In this document: piece by piece, positions 32,229 to 40,137 of the stretch
How positions within the stretch are numbered: the stretch's first letter is position 1
Layout: each line of letters starts with the position of its first letter
DNA from: Chloroflexota bacterium
GTDB lineage: Bacteria; Chloroflexota; Anaerolineae; Aggregatilineales; Phototrophicaceae
DNA length: 45,633 nucleotides
Reading direction: 5' to 3'
Assembly (NCBI GenBank): GCA_026707225.1
Contig: JAPOXG010000006.1
Span: 1-45,633, forward strand
Program-made: the position numbers and the translations under genes
The notes under the pieces: generated by a model
Told to the model about the DNA's origin: nothing
What the model saw: the letters and a program-made list of their open reading frames with translations, nothing else
Database searches by the model: none

Positions 32229-33770
32229 GTGCGCGTATACGGCTGCCTGGCGGCTTTGGCGTTTCTCTTCGCGCTCATCGTGTTGACGAGCTTGTGTTCC
32301 TTGACGAGCTTCAGCCTGGCGCAGCAGACTGTGGTCGATTTGAACGCGGCCGGCATGGCGGTCGATGATCCGCTGGCGACGCTGCGCTGCGCGCTCACCG
32401 GGCGTTGCGAGAGCGTGACCGCGGACCTGAACGCCGCGCCTTTGGACGCGCCCCTGGTCCAATTGACGCCGCTGATCACCGCGATGCCGACGTCAGTTCC
32501 GAGCACGAGCGCGCCGCCAACGGTTGCGGTCGCTGAACCGACCCTGGCGAGCACCGTGCCGCCGACGCCGCTGCCCGCAGCAGAGCCGAGCGCCGGTCTG
32601 CCGCGCATCACCGACCCGCGCCAGGTTCAGATTCTGCTGCTCGGCATTGACCAGCGCAGCGCGACCGACGATCCCGGTCCCTTCCGCACCGACACGATGA
32701 TGCTGTTGAACATCAACCCGGTGCTCAAGTCGGTCGGTCTGCTGTCGCTGCCGCGCGACCTTTGGGTGGATATCCCCGACTTCGGCGGGGCGCGCATCAA
32801 TCAGGCGAATTTCATCGGCGATGGCAATGCCTATCCCGGCGGCGGCGGCCCGGCGCTGGCGATGGAGACGGTGGCGGCGAATTTCGGCCTGCGCGTCGAC
32901 AAATACTTGCTGGTCAACTTTGATGTCTTTACCGCCATCGTCGATATTCTGGCGCCGGATGGCGTGATGGTGAACGTTCGGGATTGGATTGATGATCCCG
33001 ACTACCCCGATGATCGATACGGGACGATCCACGTGAAATTTGAGCCGGGCGAACAGCGCATGGACGCCGAGACCCTGCTGCAATACGCTCGGACGCGAGC
33101 CACCGGAGGCGGCGATTTCGACCGCGCGCGGCGGCAGCAGCAGGTCTTGGACGCAGTGCGGGCTGAGGTGCTGAGCACCGGCGGCATCGTCAACTTCGTG
33201 TCGCATGCCTTCACACTTTGGGAGGCGCTGCAGGGAAATTACCGAACCAATCTGGAACTCAATGAGATCATCGCCCTGCTTAACCTGGTGGGCGAGATCG
33301 AGCGGGAAGACATTCGCTATCGCGTGATCGACAACTTCTATGCTTATCCCGGCCTGAGCCCACAGGGCGACCAGGTCTTGTATCCCGATTTCGTCGCCAT
33401 CCGCGATCTCATCCAGGAGACCTTCTACGCGCAATCGCAGCTCAGTCCCGCTGAGATGAAAGCGCGCGCCGATGAGGAGAACCCGCCGATTTACGTTTTC
33501 AACGGGACGAACATCGCCGGATTGGCCGGCGATACGCGCGATTGGCTGATCTCAAAGGGCGTTCGGGTGGATCATATCGGCAACGATGTCACCAATGGGC
33601 GCGCGCGGACGGAAATAATTGAATATGGCCGCTACCACTGGACGGCGAGAGTTCTGGCGCAGCTGATGGGTTTGCCCGAAGATCGGATCACGCGCGGCGG
33701 CGATGGGCGAGTCGCCCAAGGCGTGGTGGTGGCGCTGGGCCAGGACGCGGTCGAGATTATCGGCGGGTAG
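32229..33770 (+). CDS. LytR-CpsA-Psr (LCP) family cell-wall ligase
   Basis: A 513-residue membrane-anchored protein of the family that attaches teichoic acids or polysaccharides to peptidoglycan. One membrane segment at about 5-28 ('LAALAFLFALIVLTSLCSL') is followed by a Pro/Thr/Ala-rich linker (to about 125). The LCP domain (about 130-290) has 'QILLLGIDQR', 'RTDTMMLLNINP', 'LLSLPRDLWVDIP', 'INQANFIG' and 'LQYARTRATGGGDFDRARRQQQVL', with the conserved Arg and Asp phosphate-binding residues. A C-terminal LytR_C-type domain starts 'PPIYVFNGTNIAGLAG'. GTG start with GGAG 5 bp upstream. The tail overlaps a terminator. Confidence 0.95.
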   Translation: MRVYGCLAALAFLFALIVLTSLCSLTSFSLAQQTVVDLNAAGMAVDDPLATLRCALTGRCESVTADLNAAPLDAPLVQLTPLITAMPTSVPSTSAPPTVAVAEPTLASTVPPTPLPAAEPSAGLPRITDPRQVQILLLGIDQRSATDDPGPFRTDTMMLLNINPVLKSVGLLSLPRDLWVDIPDFGGARINQANFIGDGNAYPGGGGPALAMETVAANFGLRVDKYLLVNFDVFTAIVDILAPDGVMVNVRDWIDDPDYPDDRYGTIHVKFEPGEQRMDAETLLQYARTRATGGGDFDRARRQQQVLDAVRAEVLSTGGIVNFVSHAFTLWEALQGNYRTNLELNEIIALLNLVGEIEREDIRYRVIDNFYAYPGLSPQGDQVLYPDFVAIRDLIQETFYAQSQLSPAEMKARADEENPPIYVFNGTNIAGLAGDTRDWLISKGVRVDHIGNDVTNGRARTEIIEYGRYHWTARVLAQLMGLPEDRITRGGDGRVAQGVVVALGQDAVEIIGG

Positions 33771-33811
33771 GCAGGCGCCAAAGGCTTCCCCGTTCTGCCT
33801 ACGTTTTCCCT
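33767..33811 (+). terminator. Terminator after the LCP gene
   Basis: A perfect 8-bp inverted repeat GTAGGCAG (33767-33774) and CTGCCTAC (33795-33802) is followed by GTTTTCCC and TTT. The left arm includes the TAG stop of the LCP gene. It separates that gene from AAA-PIN module 2, whose -10 lies directly downstream. Confidence 0.6.
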
Positions 33812-33812
33812 T

Positions 33813-33821
33813 TGCTATAAT
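33813..33821 (+). promoter_or_regulatory. Extended -10 of AAA-PIN module 2
   Basis: A perfect TGC-TATAAT lies 29 bp before the ATPase start at 33851. There is no -35 consensus, as for several promoters here. The module therefore has its own transcription unit. Confidence 0.55.
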
Positions 33822-33850
33822 GAACCCAGACTGGCGAGAGAGAAACCATC

Positions 33851-35176
33851 ATGCTTCGCAGAATTGGGCTGTCGAATTTCAAATGCTGGAAAGCGCTGGA
33901 TATTGAACTGGCGCCAATCACGCTGCTTTTCGGGGCGAACAGCTCGGGCAAGTCGGCGATATTGCAGTCGCTGTTGATGTTGAAGCAGACGGCGCGCGGT
34001 TTCGATCCCGGCCAGCATATTAACTTTGGTGGAGGTGACGGTGATTATGTCGATTTGGGCAGTTATCAAGACTTAGTGTATTCGCACGATAAACACATGG
34101 ACATTTCTATAAGTCTTACGTGGGAAAAGGCCGGCGTCCAATTGTCTAGAAAGGTCGGCGCGATATGGGCGGAAGATCCGGCAGATCACCTGGATATTGG
34201 CAAGTCCATACGGTATGACGTCGAATGGCGGACGAGGCGCGGCATCTTCATCAACAAACTGGCCTTCGCAACAATTGAGAACGGTAATTCGACAGACGCA
34301 TATGTGCTAAGGCACAAAGAAGACGACAGCTACGCGTTGTGGATGCCGGGATGGGATTCAGAATACGAAGTAGGTGGTTTCTCCCCACCGCGAAGCTGTT
34401 TCATTTTGCCCTCTCACAAAGACTGGAGTTTTCCACACTATTCCTTGGAGTTTGAGCAATTGATGTTCTGCGTGTCATATCTTGGTCCGCTACGAGGATA
34501 TCCTAAGCGGCAATATCTATGGACAGGCGGCAAGCCCTCAATAGTCGAACCCGACGGCGATCATGCAATTGAACTGTTGATCGCCTCATCCCGTGACGAC
34601 GGTGTTCTACTGAGAGAGGTAGGAGATCGACTCAAGGCCTTAGACCTGGCAGAATCATTCTGTGTTCAACCTATAGACCCTGGTGAACGAGTATACGAAG
34701 CCACGGCTTCAATCGGCGGTATTGAAAGCGCGCTGCTTGATGTCGGCTTTGGGATCTCCCAAGTTCTTCCGGTCATCACGATGCTGATGTCCGCGCCCAG
34801 CGGCTCCATCATCCTGCTCGAACAACCCGAGCTCCACCTCCACCCCAACGCCCAAGCCGCGTTGGCGGACCTGATGCTGGAAGTCGCTGAAAAGCGAAAC
34901 TTACAGTTGATCGTCGAGAGCCACAGCGAACATATCGTCAGGCGACTTCAGCGGCGCATTGCCGAGGCGTCGCCTGCCATTGCCAAGCCGCAAAACATCA
35001 AGATGTATTATTGCCAGCCGGGCGAAGGCGGCGCGACGATTGACGAAGTTGTCGTAGACCGCTTCGGACAGATTGTTGACTGGCCCGAGAAGTTCATGGG
35101 CGACATCAGCGGGGACATTCACAGCATGGCTAAGGCTGCAATACAGCGCCTCCATCAGGAGAGAGTGAGTGTCTGA
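33851..35176 (+). CDS. AAA ATPase, SMC/OLD-like with DUF3696-type C-terminus; first gene of AAA-PIN module 2
   Basis: A 441-residue ATPase, diverged homologue of the one at 12508-13863. It has 'LSNFKCWK', Walker A GANSSGKSA (28-36), 'YLGPLRGYPKRQYLWTG', signature 'VGFGISQVLPVI', Walker B with catalytic Glu 'IILLEQPELHLHP' (from 323), switch His 'LIVESHSEHIVRRLQ', and tail 'VDWPEKFMGDISGD'. All ATPase residues are intact. The middle, between Walker A and the YLGPLR motif, differs most between the two copies, as expected for a sensing region. The first and last thirds have the window's usual codon bias, the middle is more AT-rich. Nuclease activity is not visible; the following PIN gene, overlapping by 8 bp, is the likely effector. 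Confidence 0.85.
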   Translation: MLRRIGLSNFKCWKALDIELAPITLLFGANSSGKSAILQSLLMLKQTARGFDPGQHINFGGGDGDYVDLGSYQDLVYSHDKHMDISISLTWEKAGVQLSRKVGAIWAEDPADHLDIGKSIRYDVEWRTRRGIFINKLAFATIENGNSTDAYVLRHKEDDSYALWMPGWDSEYEVGGFSPPRSCFILPSHKDWSFPHYSLEFEQLMFCVSYLGPLRGYPKRQYLWTGGKPSIVEPDGDHAIELLIASSRDDGVLLREVGDRLKALDLAESFCVQPIDPGERVYEATASIGGIESALLDVGFGISQVLPVITMLMSAPSGSIILLEQPELHLHPNAQAALADLMLEVAEKRNLQLIVESHSEHIVRRLQRRIAEASPAIAKPQNIKMYYCQPGEGGATIDEVVVDRFGQIVDWPEKFMGDISGDIHSMAKAAIQRLHQERVSV

Positions 35177-35666
35177 TATCGTGATAGACACCAATGTATG
35201 GGTATTGGCAGACAGAATCACATCCATCAGCGCGGAGATTCCCGCCATCGAAACAGACTGTATCGAAACGTGCTACCAGTGGATACAGCAGTTCGCAGCA
35301 AGTGGTGACAGGCTTGTAGTTGATCGCTCCTACAGAATCTTCCACGAGTACCGTAACAATATCAGGCAAGGTGGGCTCGCTGAACAAGAACTGAATCGTC
35401 TTGAAAGTAATCTGCTAGAGCGTTTGGTATTTGTTGATATCGCGTTCGATAGAGACGGACACGCGATTGTGCCCGCCGACGTGATGATTAAGGACGAGTC
35501 TGATAGGAAGTTCATAGCTGTCGCGATTGCTTCGGAACCGTACGCGCCGATCTACAATGCAACTGAGACCGATTGGACGGAAGAACAGGAAAGACTTTCG
35601 CAATTCGGACTTGTAGTGCACGAACTCTGCCCGGACTACATTGAGCAGAGGATGCTCATCCGCTAG
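35169..35666 (+). CDS. PIN-like nuclease, second gene of AAA-PIN module 2
   Basis: A 165-residue protein with the PIN acid series. Asp7 is in 'SDIVIDTNVWVLAD', Glu60 in 'VDRSYRIFHEYRNN', Asp112 in 'KDESDRKFIAVAIA', and Asp135 in 'APIYNATETDW'. It shares with the module 1 PIN protein the DTNV start, the eight-residue D-to-E spacing and the API.NA motif, though overall identity looks low. Probably a metal-dependent RNase controlled by the ATPase; this is inference. The GTG start at 35169 overlaps the ATPase gene by 8 bp and has AGGAGA just upstream. An in-frame GTG at 35181 would lose little. Confidence 0.75.
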   Translation: MSDIVIDTNVWVLADRITSISAEIPAIETDCIETCYQWIQQFAASGDRLVVDRSYRIFHEYRNNIRQGGLAEQELNRLESNLLERLVFVDIAFDRDGHAIVPADVMIKDESDRKFIAVAIASEPYAPIYNATETDWTEEQERLSQFGLVVHELCPDYIEQRMLIR

Positions 35667-35738
35667 TATCGACCTCCCCCGCCACAGCCTAAAACCGCCC
35701 AGGCACAGCCCCTGCCACCGCGCGCCGACGCTAGCCTA

Positions 35739-35747
35739 TGCTACAAT
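35739..35747 (+). promoter_or_regulatory. Extended -10 of the FHA-sulfatase pair
   Basis: TGC-TACAAT lies 34 bp before the FHA start at 35782. No -35 consensus is present. Confidence 0.45.
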
Positions 35748-35781
35748 ATAGGTAAGATATGACGTGGTTCAGGACGGGTAA

Positions 35782-36507
35782 ATGGACGAGGCAAAGCAGG
35801 AACCGCTGGCGAAGTTGGTGTGGCTGGACCCCTTCAGCGGAAGCACTATCGAACATCCCCTGCGCGAGGGTGACAGGGTCAAGATCGGGCGCGCCGCCAG
35901 CAATGACATTCAGATCGCCGAGGGACACGTATCGCGCGAGCACGCGATCGTCGCCTGCAAGGACGGCGCCTTCACGGTGGACGATGTGGGCAGCGCCAAC
36001 GGCACATTCGTCAACGGCGTGCAAGTCTATGGCATGAACCCGCTGGCGATCGGCGACGAGCTGCATCTATTTGTCTCCGTGCTCAAGCTGCGCGCGGCCG
36101 ATGACGAGGCGCCGAATGATGTGGTCGAGCGCGTATCGGCCGTCGCCGGCGACCGCGCCAGCCTGCGCATCACGCGAGGACCGCAGCGCGGGCAGATCTT
36201 CGCCCTGCTGAAAGAAGAACTATACATCGGCCGCTCGACGCCCAGCTCCAACTGGGAGATCGCCTTGCAAGACCCGACCGTTTCGCGGCCGCACGCCTTT
36301 CTGGTGAAAGAAGAGGGGGGCTGGAAGCTCTTTGACCTGGGCAGCATCAACGGCACATCGGTCAACAGTCAACCGATCGCGGGCGGCAAAGCCCATTTGC
36401 TGCGCGATGGCGATCGCATCATATTCGGCGGCACCTTGACTGTGTTTCACACCGGCTTCCCAATACAGGCGACCAATGGGCAAAAGGATCCAATCGGAAG
36501 CTCATGA
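35782..36507 (+). CDS. Protein with two FHA domains
   Basis: A 241-residue soluble protein made of two forkhead-associated (phosphothreonine-binding) domains. The first (about 30-105) has 'VKIGRAASNDIQIAEGHVSREHAIV' and 'DDVGSANGTFVNG'. The second (about 140-225) has 'YIGRSTPSSNWEIALQDPTVSRPHAFLV' and 'DLGSINGTSVNS'. Both retain the GR, S..H and NG residues that contact the phosphopeptide. FHA proteins usually report Ser/Thr kinase signalling; no kinase gene is in the window. Its TGA overlaps the ATG of the sulfatase (ATGA at 36504), so they are coupled, a pairing I have not seen as a standard one. Confidence 0.95.
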   Translation: MDEAKQEPLAKLVWLDPFSGSTIEHPLREGDRVKIGRAASNDIQIAEGHVSREHAIVACKDGAFTVDDVGSANGTFVNGVQVYGMNPLAIGDELHLFVSVLKLRAADDEAPNDVVERVSAVAGDRASLRITRGPQRGQIFALLKEELYIGRSTPSSNWEIALQDPTVSRPHAFLVKEEGGWKLFDLGSINGTSVNSQPIAGGKAHLLRDGDRIIFGGTLTVFHTGFPIQATNGQKDPIGSS

Positions 36508-37865
36508 ACCAACCGAATATCATCCTCATCATCGCCGATGACATGGGTTATGGCGATTTTGGCATATTCAATGATCAGATATCTTGTACGCCGTCGCTGG
36601 ACGCCTTGGTGGACGAAGGCATCGTCCTGACGCAGCATTACTCGGCGGCGCCCGTGTGCACGCCAGCGCGCGCGGCTTTGATGACGGGCCGCTACTCCCA
36701 TCGCACCGGCAGCATCGACACGCTGGAAGCGCGGGGCCTCGACCGTCTGCGGCTCGATGAAACGACCATGGCGGCGGTCTTGGGCGGCGCCGGTTACAGG
36801 ACCGGCTTGGTCGGCAAGTGGCACAATGGCGCGCTGGACCGGCGTTATCATCCGCAGTCGCGCGGTTTCCAGGAGTTCGTCGGTTTTCAAGGCGGCTGGA
36901 ATCCCTATTATCGCTATCGGCTGGATCGCAACGGTAGCATCGAATACGGCGACAGAGACCGCTATCTGACCGATGTCTTCAGCGAAGCCGCTGTTGATTT
37001 CATCCATCGTCATCAAGGCGAGCCCTTCTTCTTGCAACTGGCTTACAACGCGCCGCATTTCCCGCTGGAGGCGCCCGATGCGATCGCCCAGAAATATGTC
37101 GAGAAGGGCTTCAGCCTCGGCGTCAGCCTGCTCTATGCCATGATCGAAGTGATGGACGCGGGCATCGGGCGCATCATGGAGAAGCTGGACGCCTGCGGCA
37201 TCGCCGACAATACGATCCTCATTTTCACCAGCGACAATGGACCGGCTTTGGGCGACTGGAACGGATTCTCGCAGCAGCGCTTCAACTACGGCTTCAATGG
37301 CGGCAAAGGCAATACCTACGAAGGCGGCATCCGCGTGCCGCTGATCATTCGCTGGCCCGACGGTTTGGATGGCGGAACGCGCATCAGCGACATGGCGCAT
37401 TTCACCGATTGGTTTCCCACGCTGCTCAAGATGGCGGGAATAGAGGCGCCGACAGAGCTGGCGCTGGATGGCGTTGATATCCTGCCGGTTTTGCGCGGCG
37501 AACGCGGCGGCATCTATCCCCAGCGCTTTTGGCAGTGGAACCGCTATGTACCGGTCGGCGCTTGCAATGCCGCCATGCGCGATGGCGACTGGAAGCTGCT
37601 GCGCCCGGTCATCAAGGAAGCGATGGAGGTCAGCCCGCTGGATACCGCGCACGACAACGCCATTAAGTACGTGCCCGAGCATTATCACGATATCATCCGC
37701 GAGCCGGCGCCAATGCAATCCGTGCCGGATCCGCCGCCAGCACTGCTTTTCAATATCGCGGAGGACCCCTTCGAGCAGAACGATCTGGCGGCGCGGCATC
37801 CGCAAAGGGTCGCGGCGATGGAAGCGGCGCTCGAGCGCTGGTTCCTTGATGTGACGGGGATTTGA
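36504..37865 (+). CDS. Sulfatase, type I (formylglycine-dependent)
   Basis: A 453-residue sulfatase. Metal ligands Asp12/Asp13 are in 'ILIIADDMGYGDFG', and the formylglycine site is Cys52 in 'PVCTPARAALMTGRY' (C-x-P-x-R), which needs maturation by a formylglycine-generating enzyme. 'TGLVGKWHNG' holds the usual K/H, and 'IFTSDNGPALGDWNG' holds the late D/N metal ligands. No signal peptide is visible, so it seems cytoplasmic, unlike many bacterial sulfatases. It cleaves a sulfate ester of unknown kind, perhaps from a glycan. No FGE gene is in the window. It is translationally coupled to the FHA gene. Confidence 0.94.
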   Translation: MNQPNIILIIADDMGYGDFGIFNDQISCTPSLDALVDEGIVLTQHYSAAPVCTPARAALMTGRYSHRTGSIDTLEARGLDRLRLDETTMAAVLGGAGYRTGLVGKWHNGALDRRYHPQSRGFQEFVGFQGGWNPYYRYRLDRNGSIEYGDRDRYLTDVFSEAAVDFIHRHQGEPFFLQLAYNAPHFPLEAPDAIAQKYVEKGFSLGVSLLYAMIEVMDAGIGRIMEKLDACGIADNTILIFTSDNGPALGDWNGFSQQRFNYGFNGGKGNTYEGGIRVPLIIRWPDGLDGGTRISDMAHFTDWFPTLLKMAGIEAPTELALDGVDILPVLRGERGGIYPQRFWQWNRYVPVGACNAAMRDGDWKLLRPVIKEAMEVSPLDTAHDNAIKYVPEHYHDIIREPAPMQSVPDPPPALLFNIAEDPFEQNDLAARHPQRVAAMEAALERWFLDVTGI

Positions 37866-37896
37866 TCATATTCTTCACCACAGCCGCTCGGCGGCA

Positions 37897-37964
37897 GCGA
37901 ATAGAATCAACCGCGCTCACACAAAATGACAAGCCCACTCCTCGCGCGCGCAAGGGGGTTTATC
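37897..37964 (+). repeat. 68-bp element copy 1, upstream of the Ldh2-like gene
   Basis: Aligns without gaps with 42395-42462, about 74% identical by eye (50 of 68). Shared parts are the block CCGCGCTCA, then CAAGCCC, then a short hairpin and GGGGTTTAT. The hairpin core here is CCTCGC-GCGC-GCAAGG with one mismatch. Follows the sulfatase stop by 32 bp and precedes the Ldh2-like start by 30 bp. Could be a terminator or a 5' regulatory RNA. Confidence 0.5.
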
Positions 37965-37993
37965 AAATAAGAGTAAATGAGGAAGGAAAACCA

Positions 37994-39034
37994 ATGCCTG
38001 TCATTCAAGCGAAACAGCTTAGCGAATTCATCGCGCGGATTCTGGGGTCCGCCGGCGCGCGGGCGGATTACGCCGATATCGTCGCCGCGCATCTCGTCGA
38101 CGCCAACCTGGCCGGGCATGATTCACACGGCGTGATCCGTACGCCCTACTACGTCCGCTCCATCGAAAAAGGCGAATTGAAGCCGACAGCCGAGCCGGAC
38201 ATCCTGCAAGAGACAGCCTCGATGGCGCAGATCTGCGGCAACTGGACCTTTGGCCAGGTGATCGCCAAAGGGGCGACGGAACTGGCGATTTCGAAGGCGC
38301 GCGATCAAGGCGTCGGCTTGGTCTCAATGTATCACGAGGGGCATACCGGGCGGCTGGGCGCCTACGCCGAGATGGGCGCGGAAGCCGGCATGGCGTCGAT
38401 GATTTGGGATGGCTGCCTGGGGGGACCGCGCTCGATTGTGGTGCCGCTGAATGGCACCGGACGCAAGATCGGCGCCAACCCGATCGCGATGGGCTTCCCC
38501 AGCGAAACATACGGCACGGTCTTGCTGGATTTCGCCACTTCGATATCGGCGGCGGGCAAGGTGATGGTGGCGGTGGACAAAGGCGAGCAGCTGCCGGGCG
38601 AATGGATCGTCGATGCCGATTGGCAGCCAACCTCTGATCCGACGCAGTTGGCGAAGGGCGGCGCGCTGCGGCCGATGGGCTTGCCCTACGTGGGGCACAA
38701 AGGTTATGCGCTGGCGATGATGGTCGGCTTTTTCACGCTGATGGCATCGCTGCCGTCCGACAATGAGCCGCCATTGGAAGACCGCTGGGGCACGGTGATT
38801 TTGATGATCGATATCTCCCGCTTCGGCGCGCTGGATGTCTTCCAGCGGCAGGTCGACACGATTATCGATTTCGTGAAGACCGATCCGTTGGAGGGCGAGG
38901 TGCTTTATCCGGGCGAAGTCGAGGCGCGCAATCGGCGGGAGCGGCTGGCGAATGGCGTCAACCTGCCGGAAGCGACCTGGCGCGAGCTGCTGGACTGCGC
39001 CGAGGGCTTGGGGCTGGAAGCGCCGATCGCGTGA
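37994..39034 (+). CDS. Malate/L-lactate dehydrogenase family (Ldh2/YlbC-type) oxidoreductase
   Basis: A 346-residue NAD(P)-dependent 2-hydroxyacid dehydrogenase of the Ldh2 family. It has 'HLVDANLAGHDSHGVIRTPYYV' (the catalytic His region), 'GNWTFGQVIAKGATELAI', 'ISMYHEGHTGRLGAYAE' type 'NxxHxGRxG', and 'RKIGANPIAMGFPS'. A Lys/Gly 'GHKGYALAMMVG' follows. Substrate could be malate, lactate, ureidoglycolate or a sugar-derived hydroxyacid; the family does not settle this. The start at 37994 has AAGGAAAA about 8 bp upstream; a frame extending further back has repeat-derived residues and is rejected. It lies downstream of the sulfatase, separated by the 68-bp element. Confidence 0.93.
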   Translation: MPVIQAKQLSEFIARILGSAGARADYADIVAAHLVDANLAGHDSHGVIRTPYYVRSIEKGELKPTAEPDILQETASMAQICGNWTFGQVIAKGATELAISKARDQGVGLVSMYHEGHTGRLGAYAEMGAEAGMASMIWDGCLGGPRSIVVPLNGTGRKIGANPIAMGFPSETYGTVLLDFATSISAAGKVMVAVDKGEQLPGEWIVDADWQPTSDPTQLAKGGALRPMGLPYVGHKGYALAMMVGFFTLMASLPSDNEPPLEDRWGTVILMIDISRFGALDVFQRQVDTIIDFVKTDPLEGEVLYPGEVEARNRRERLANGVNLPEATWRELLDCAEGLGLEAPIA

Positions 39035-39084
39035 CAGGCAATGGGAAATGCAGCTGCGACTCTAATGTCGCCCTAATCTCGATT

Positions 39085-39163
39085 GATTCATAGTCGGGCG
39101 TTTCAGCGAATCGCCCCTACAGGTCTTCACATCGACGGACGGACTGATAAGTCGCCCCGACAA
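39085..39163. repeat. Degenerate GGGCGAC palindrome copy
   Basis: Fragments GTCGGGCGTTTCAGCGAATC, GCCCCTACAG and ACTGATAAGTCGCCCCGACA match halves of the elements at 18160 and 26574. It fills the gap between the Ldh2-like gene and the gene at 39193. No other feature is seen there. Confidence 0.5.
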
Positions 39164-39192
39164 ATTTGAAGTATTTTGGCGAAGAGCGGCAA

Positions 39193-40137
39193 ATGCCTAC
39201 CCAAGCTGAACTATACAAAGATTTGCAGCGAGCGACCGCGCCGGAGACACTCCGCGACCTCGCCTTGCAGCTCCTCAGCAAGACCAGCAGCCGCCGCTAT
39301 CTCGATGAATGCCTGCGGATATTGCAATCGGCGCGCGTCATCGCCAGCTTGAACGAGAGCCATCGGTCGCCCCTGCGCGAAAAATGCCTGGGTTATTTCG
39401 CCGATGGCAAGCGCGACAAAGGGGGCTTGCTGCGCGAGGGTTTGACGCGGCTGCTGGTCCATATCGAGCAGCCCGATGACGCCGACATTTACCAGCTGGG
39501 CGTCGAGACCTATTACCTGCAGCCAGTTGATGATGTGGCGCAGAATCTGCGGGCGGTCGCGCTGGCCGGCCTGGCGCCGATCGATCCGCCGCTGGCCTGC
39601 CTTTACGCGACCCGCTTCCTGGGTGAGCGATACACGTCGGTCTTCAATGGCGAGCCGGCGATGACCGCGATTGATGTGCTGGTCGCTTCGGGCCAGCGGC
39701 TGCCGATCTATCAGTTTCTATTGCGCGGCGGCGTCGAGATGGCGCAATCCGGGCGCGGAGAGTTGACGGGCAAGGCGTTTGAGTCTTTGGACCACGACTT
39801 TCCAATTCCTCTGTACCAAGACCTGATTGAGCAATACCAAGCGCTTGACCAGCCGACGGCGACGATGGGCATCATCAACTGGATTATCGACGGGCGCGTC
39901 GAAGCGCTCTACCAGCGGCTGGCCGAGCTGATCTTGGCGACGCGCGATGCGGATCTGCGGCGTTATGGCCTGGTGATGATGGCAGCGGCGCGCGATGAGG
40001 CCTTGGGCGAGCGCCTGCTGCAAATGGCGAAACTCGCGCGGGCGGATGACCTGCCGCTATTCATCGAAGCGGTAGAGATCTGCCATCTGCCGGCGCGGGG
40101 CGAGGCGCTAGCCAATCTGCGGCGGCGATCGGGCTAA
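39193..40137 (+). CDS. Unrecognised alpha-helical (HEAT-like?) protein
   Basis: A 314-residue soluble protein with no signal peptide. The Leu/Ala/Arg-rich helical rhythm ('NLRAVALAGLAPIDPPLACLY', 'RYGLVMMAAARDEALGERLL') suggests a repeat solenoid such as HEAT or TPR, but no repeat is clear. No catalytic motif was seen. The start at 39193 is preferred over 39166, which lies in repeat sequence. Its stop overlaps that of the convergent cyclophilin gene by 4 bp. Confidence 0.65.
   Translation: MPTQAELYKDLQRATAPETLRDLALQLLSKTSSRRYLDECLRILQSARVIASLNESHRSPLREKCLGYFADGKRDKGGLLREGLTRLLVHIEQPDDADIYQLGVETYYLQPVDDVAQNLRAVALAGLAPIDPPLACLYATRFLGERYTSVFNGEPAMTAIDVLVASGQRLPIYQFLLRGGVEMAQSGRGELTGKAFESLDHDFPIPLYQDLIEQYQALDQPTATMGIINWIIDGRVEALYQRLAELILATRDADLRRYGLVMMAAARDEALGERLLQMAKLARADDLPLFIEAVEICHLPARGEALANLRRRSG

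Noticed and set aside
36447..37805. 452-codon open frame on the minus strand
   Set aside because: Antisense shadow of the sulfatase, whose active-site motifs are intact on the plus strand.
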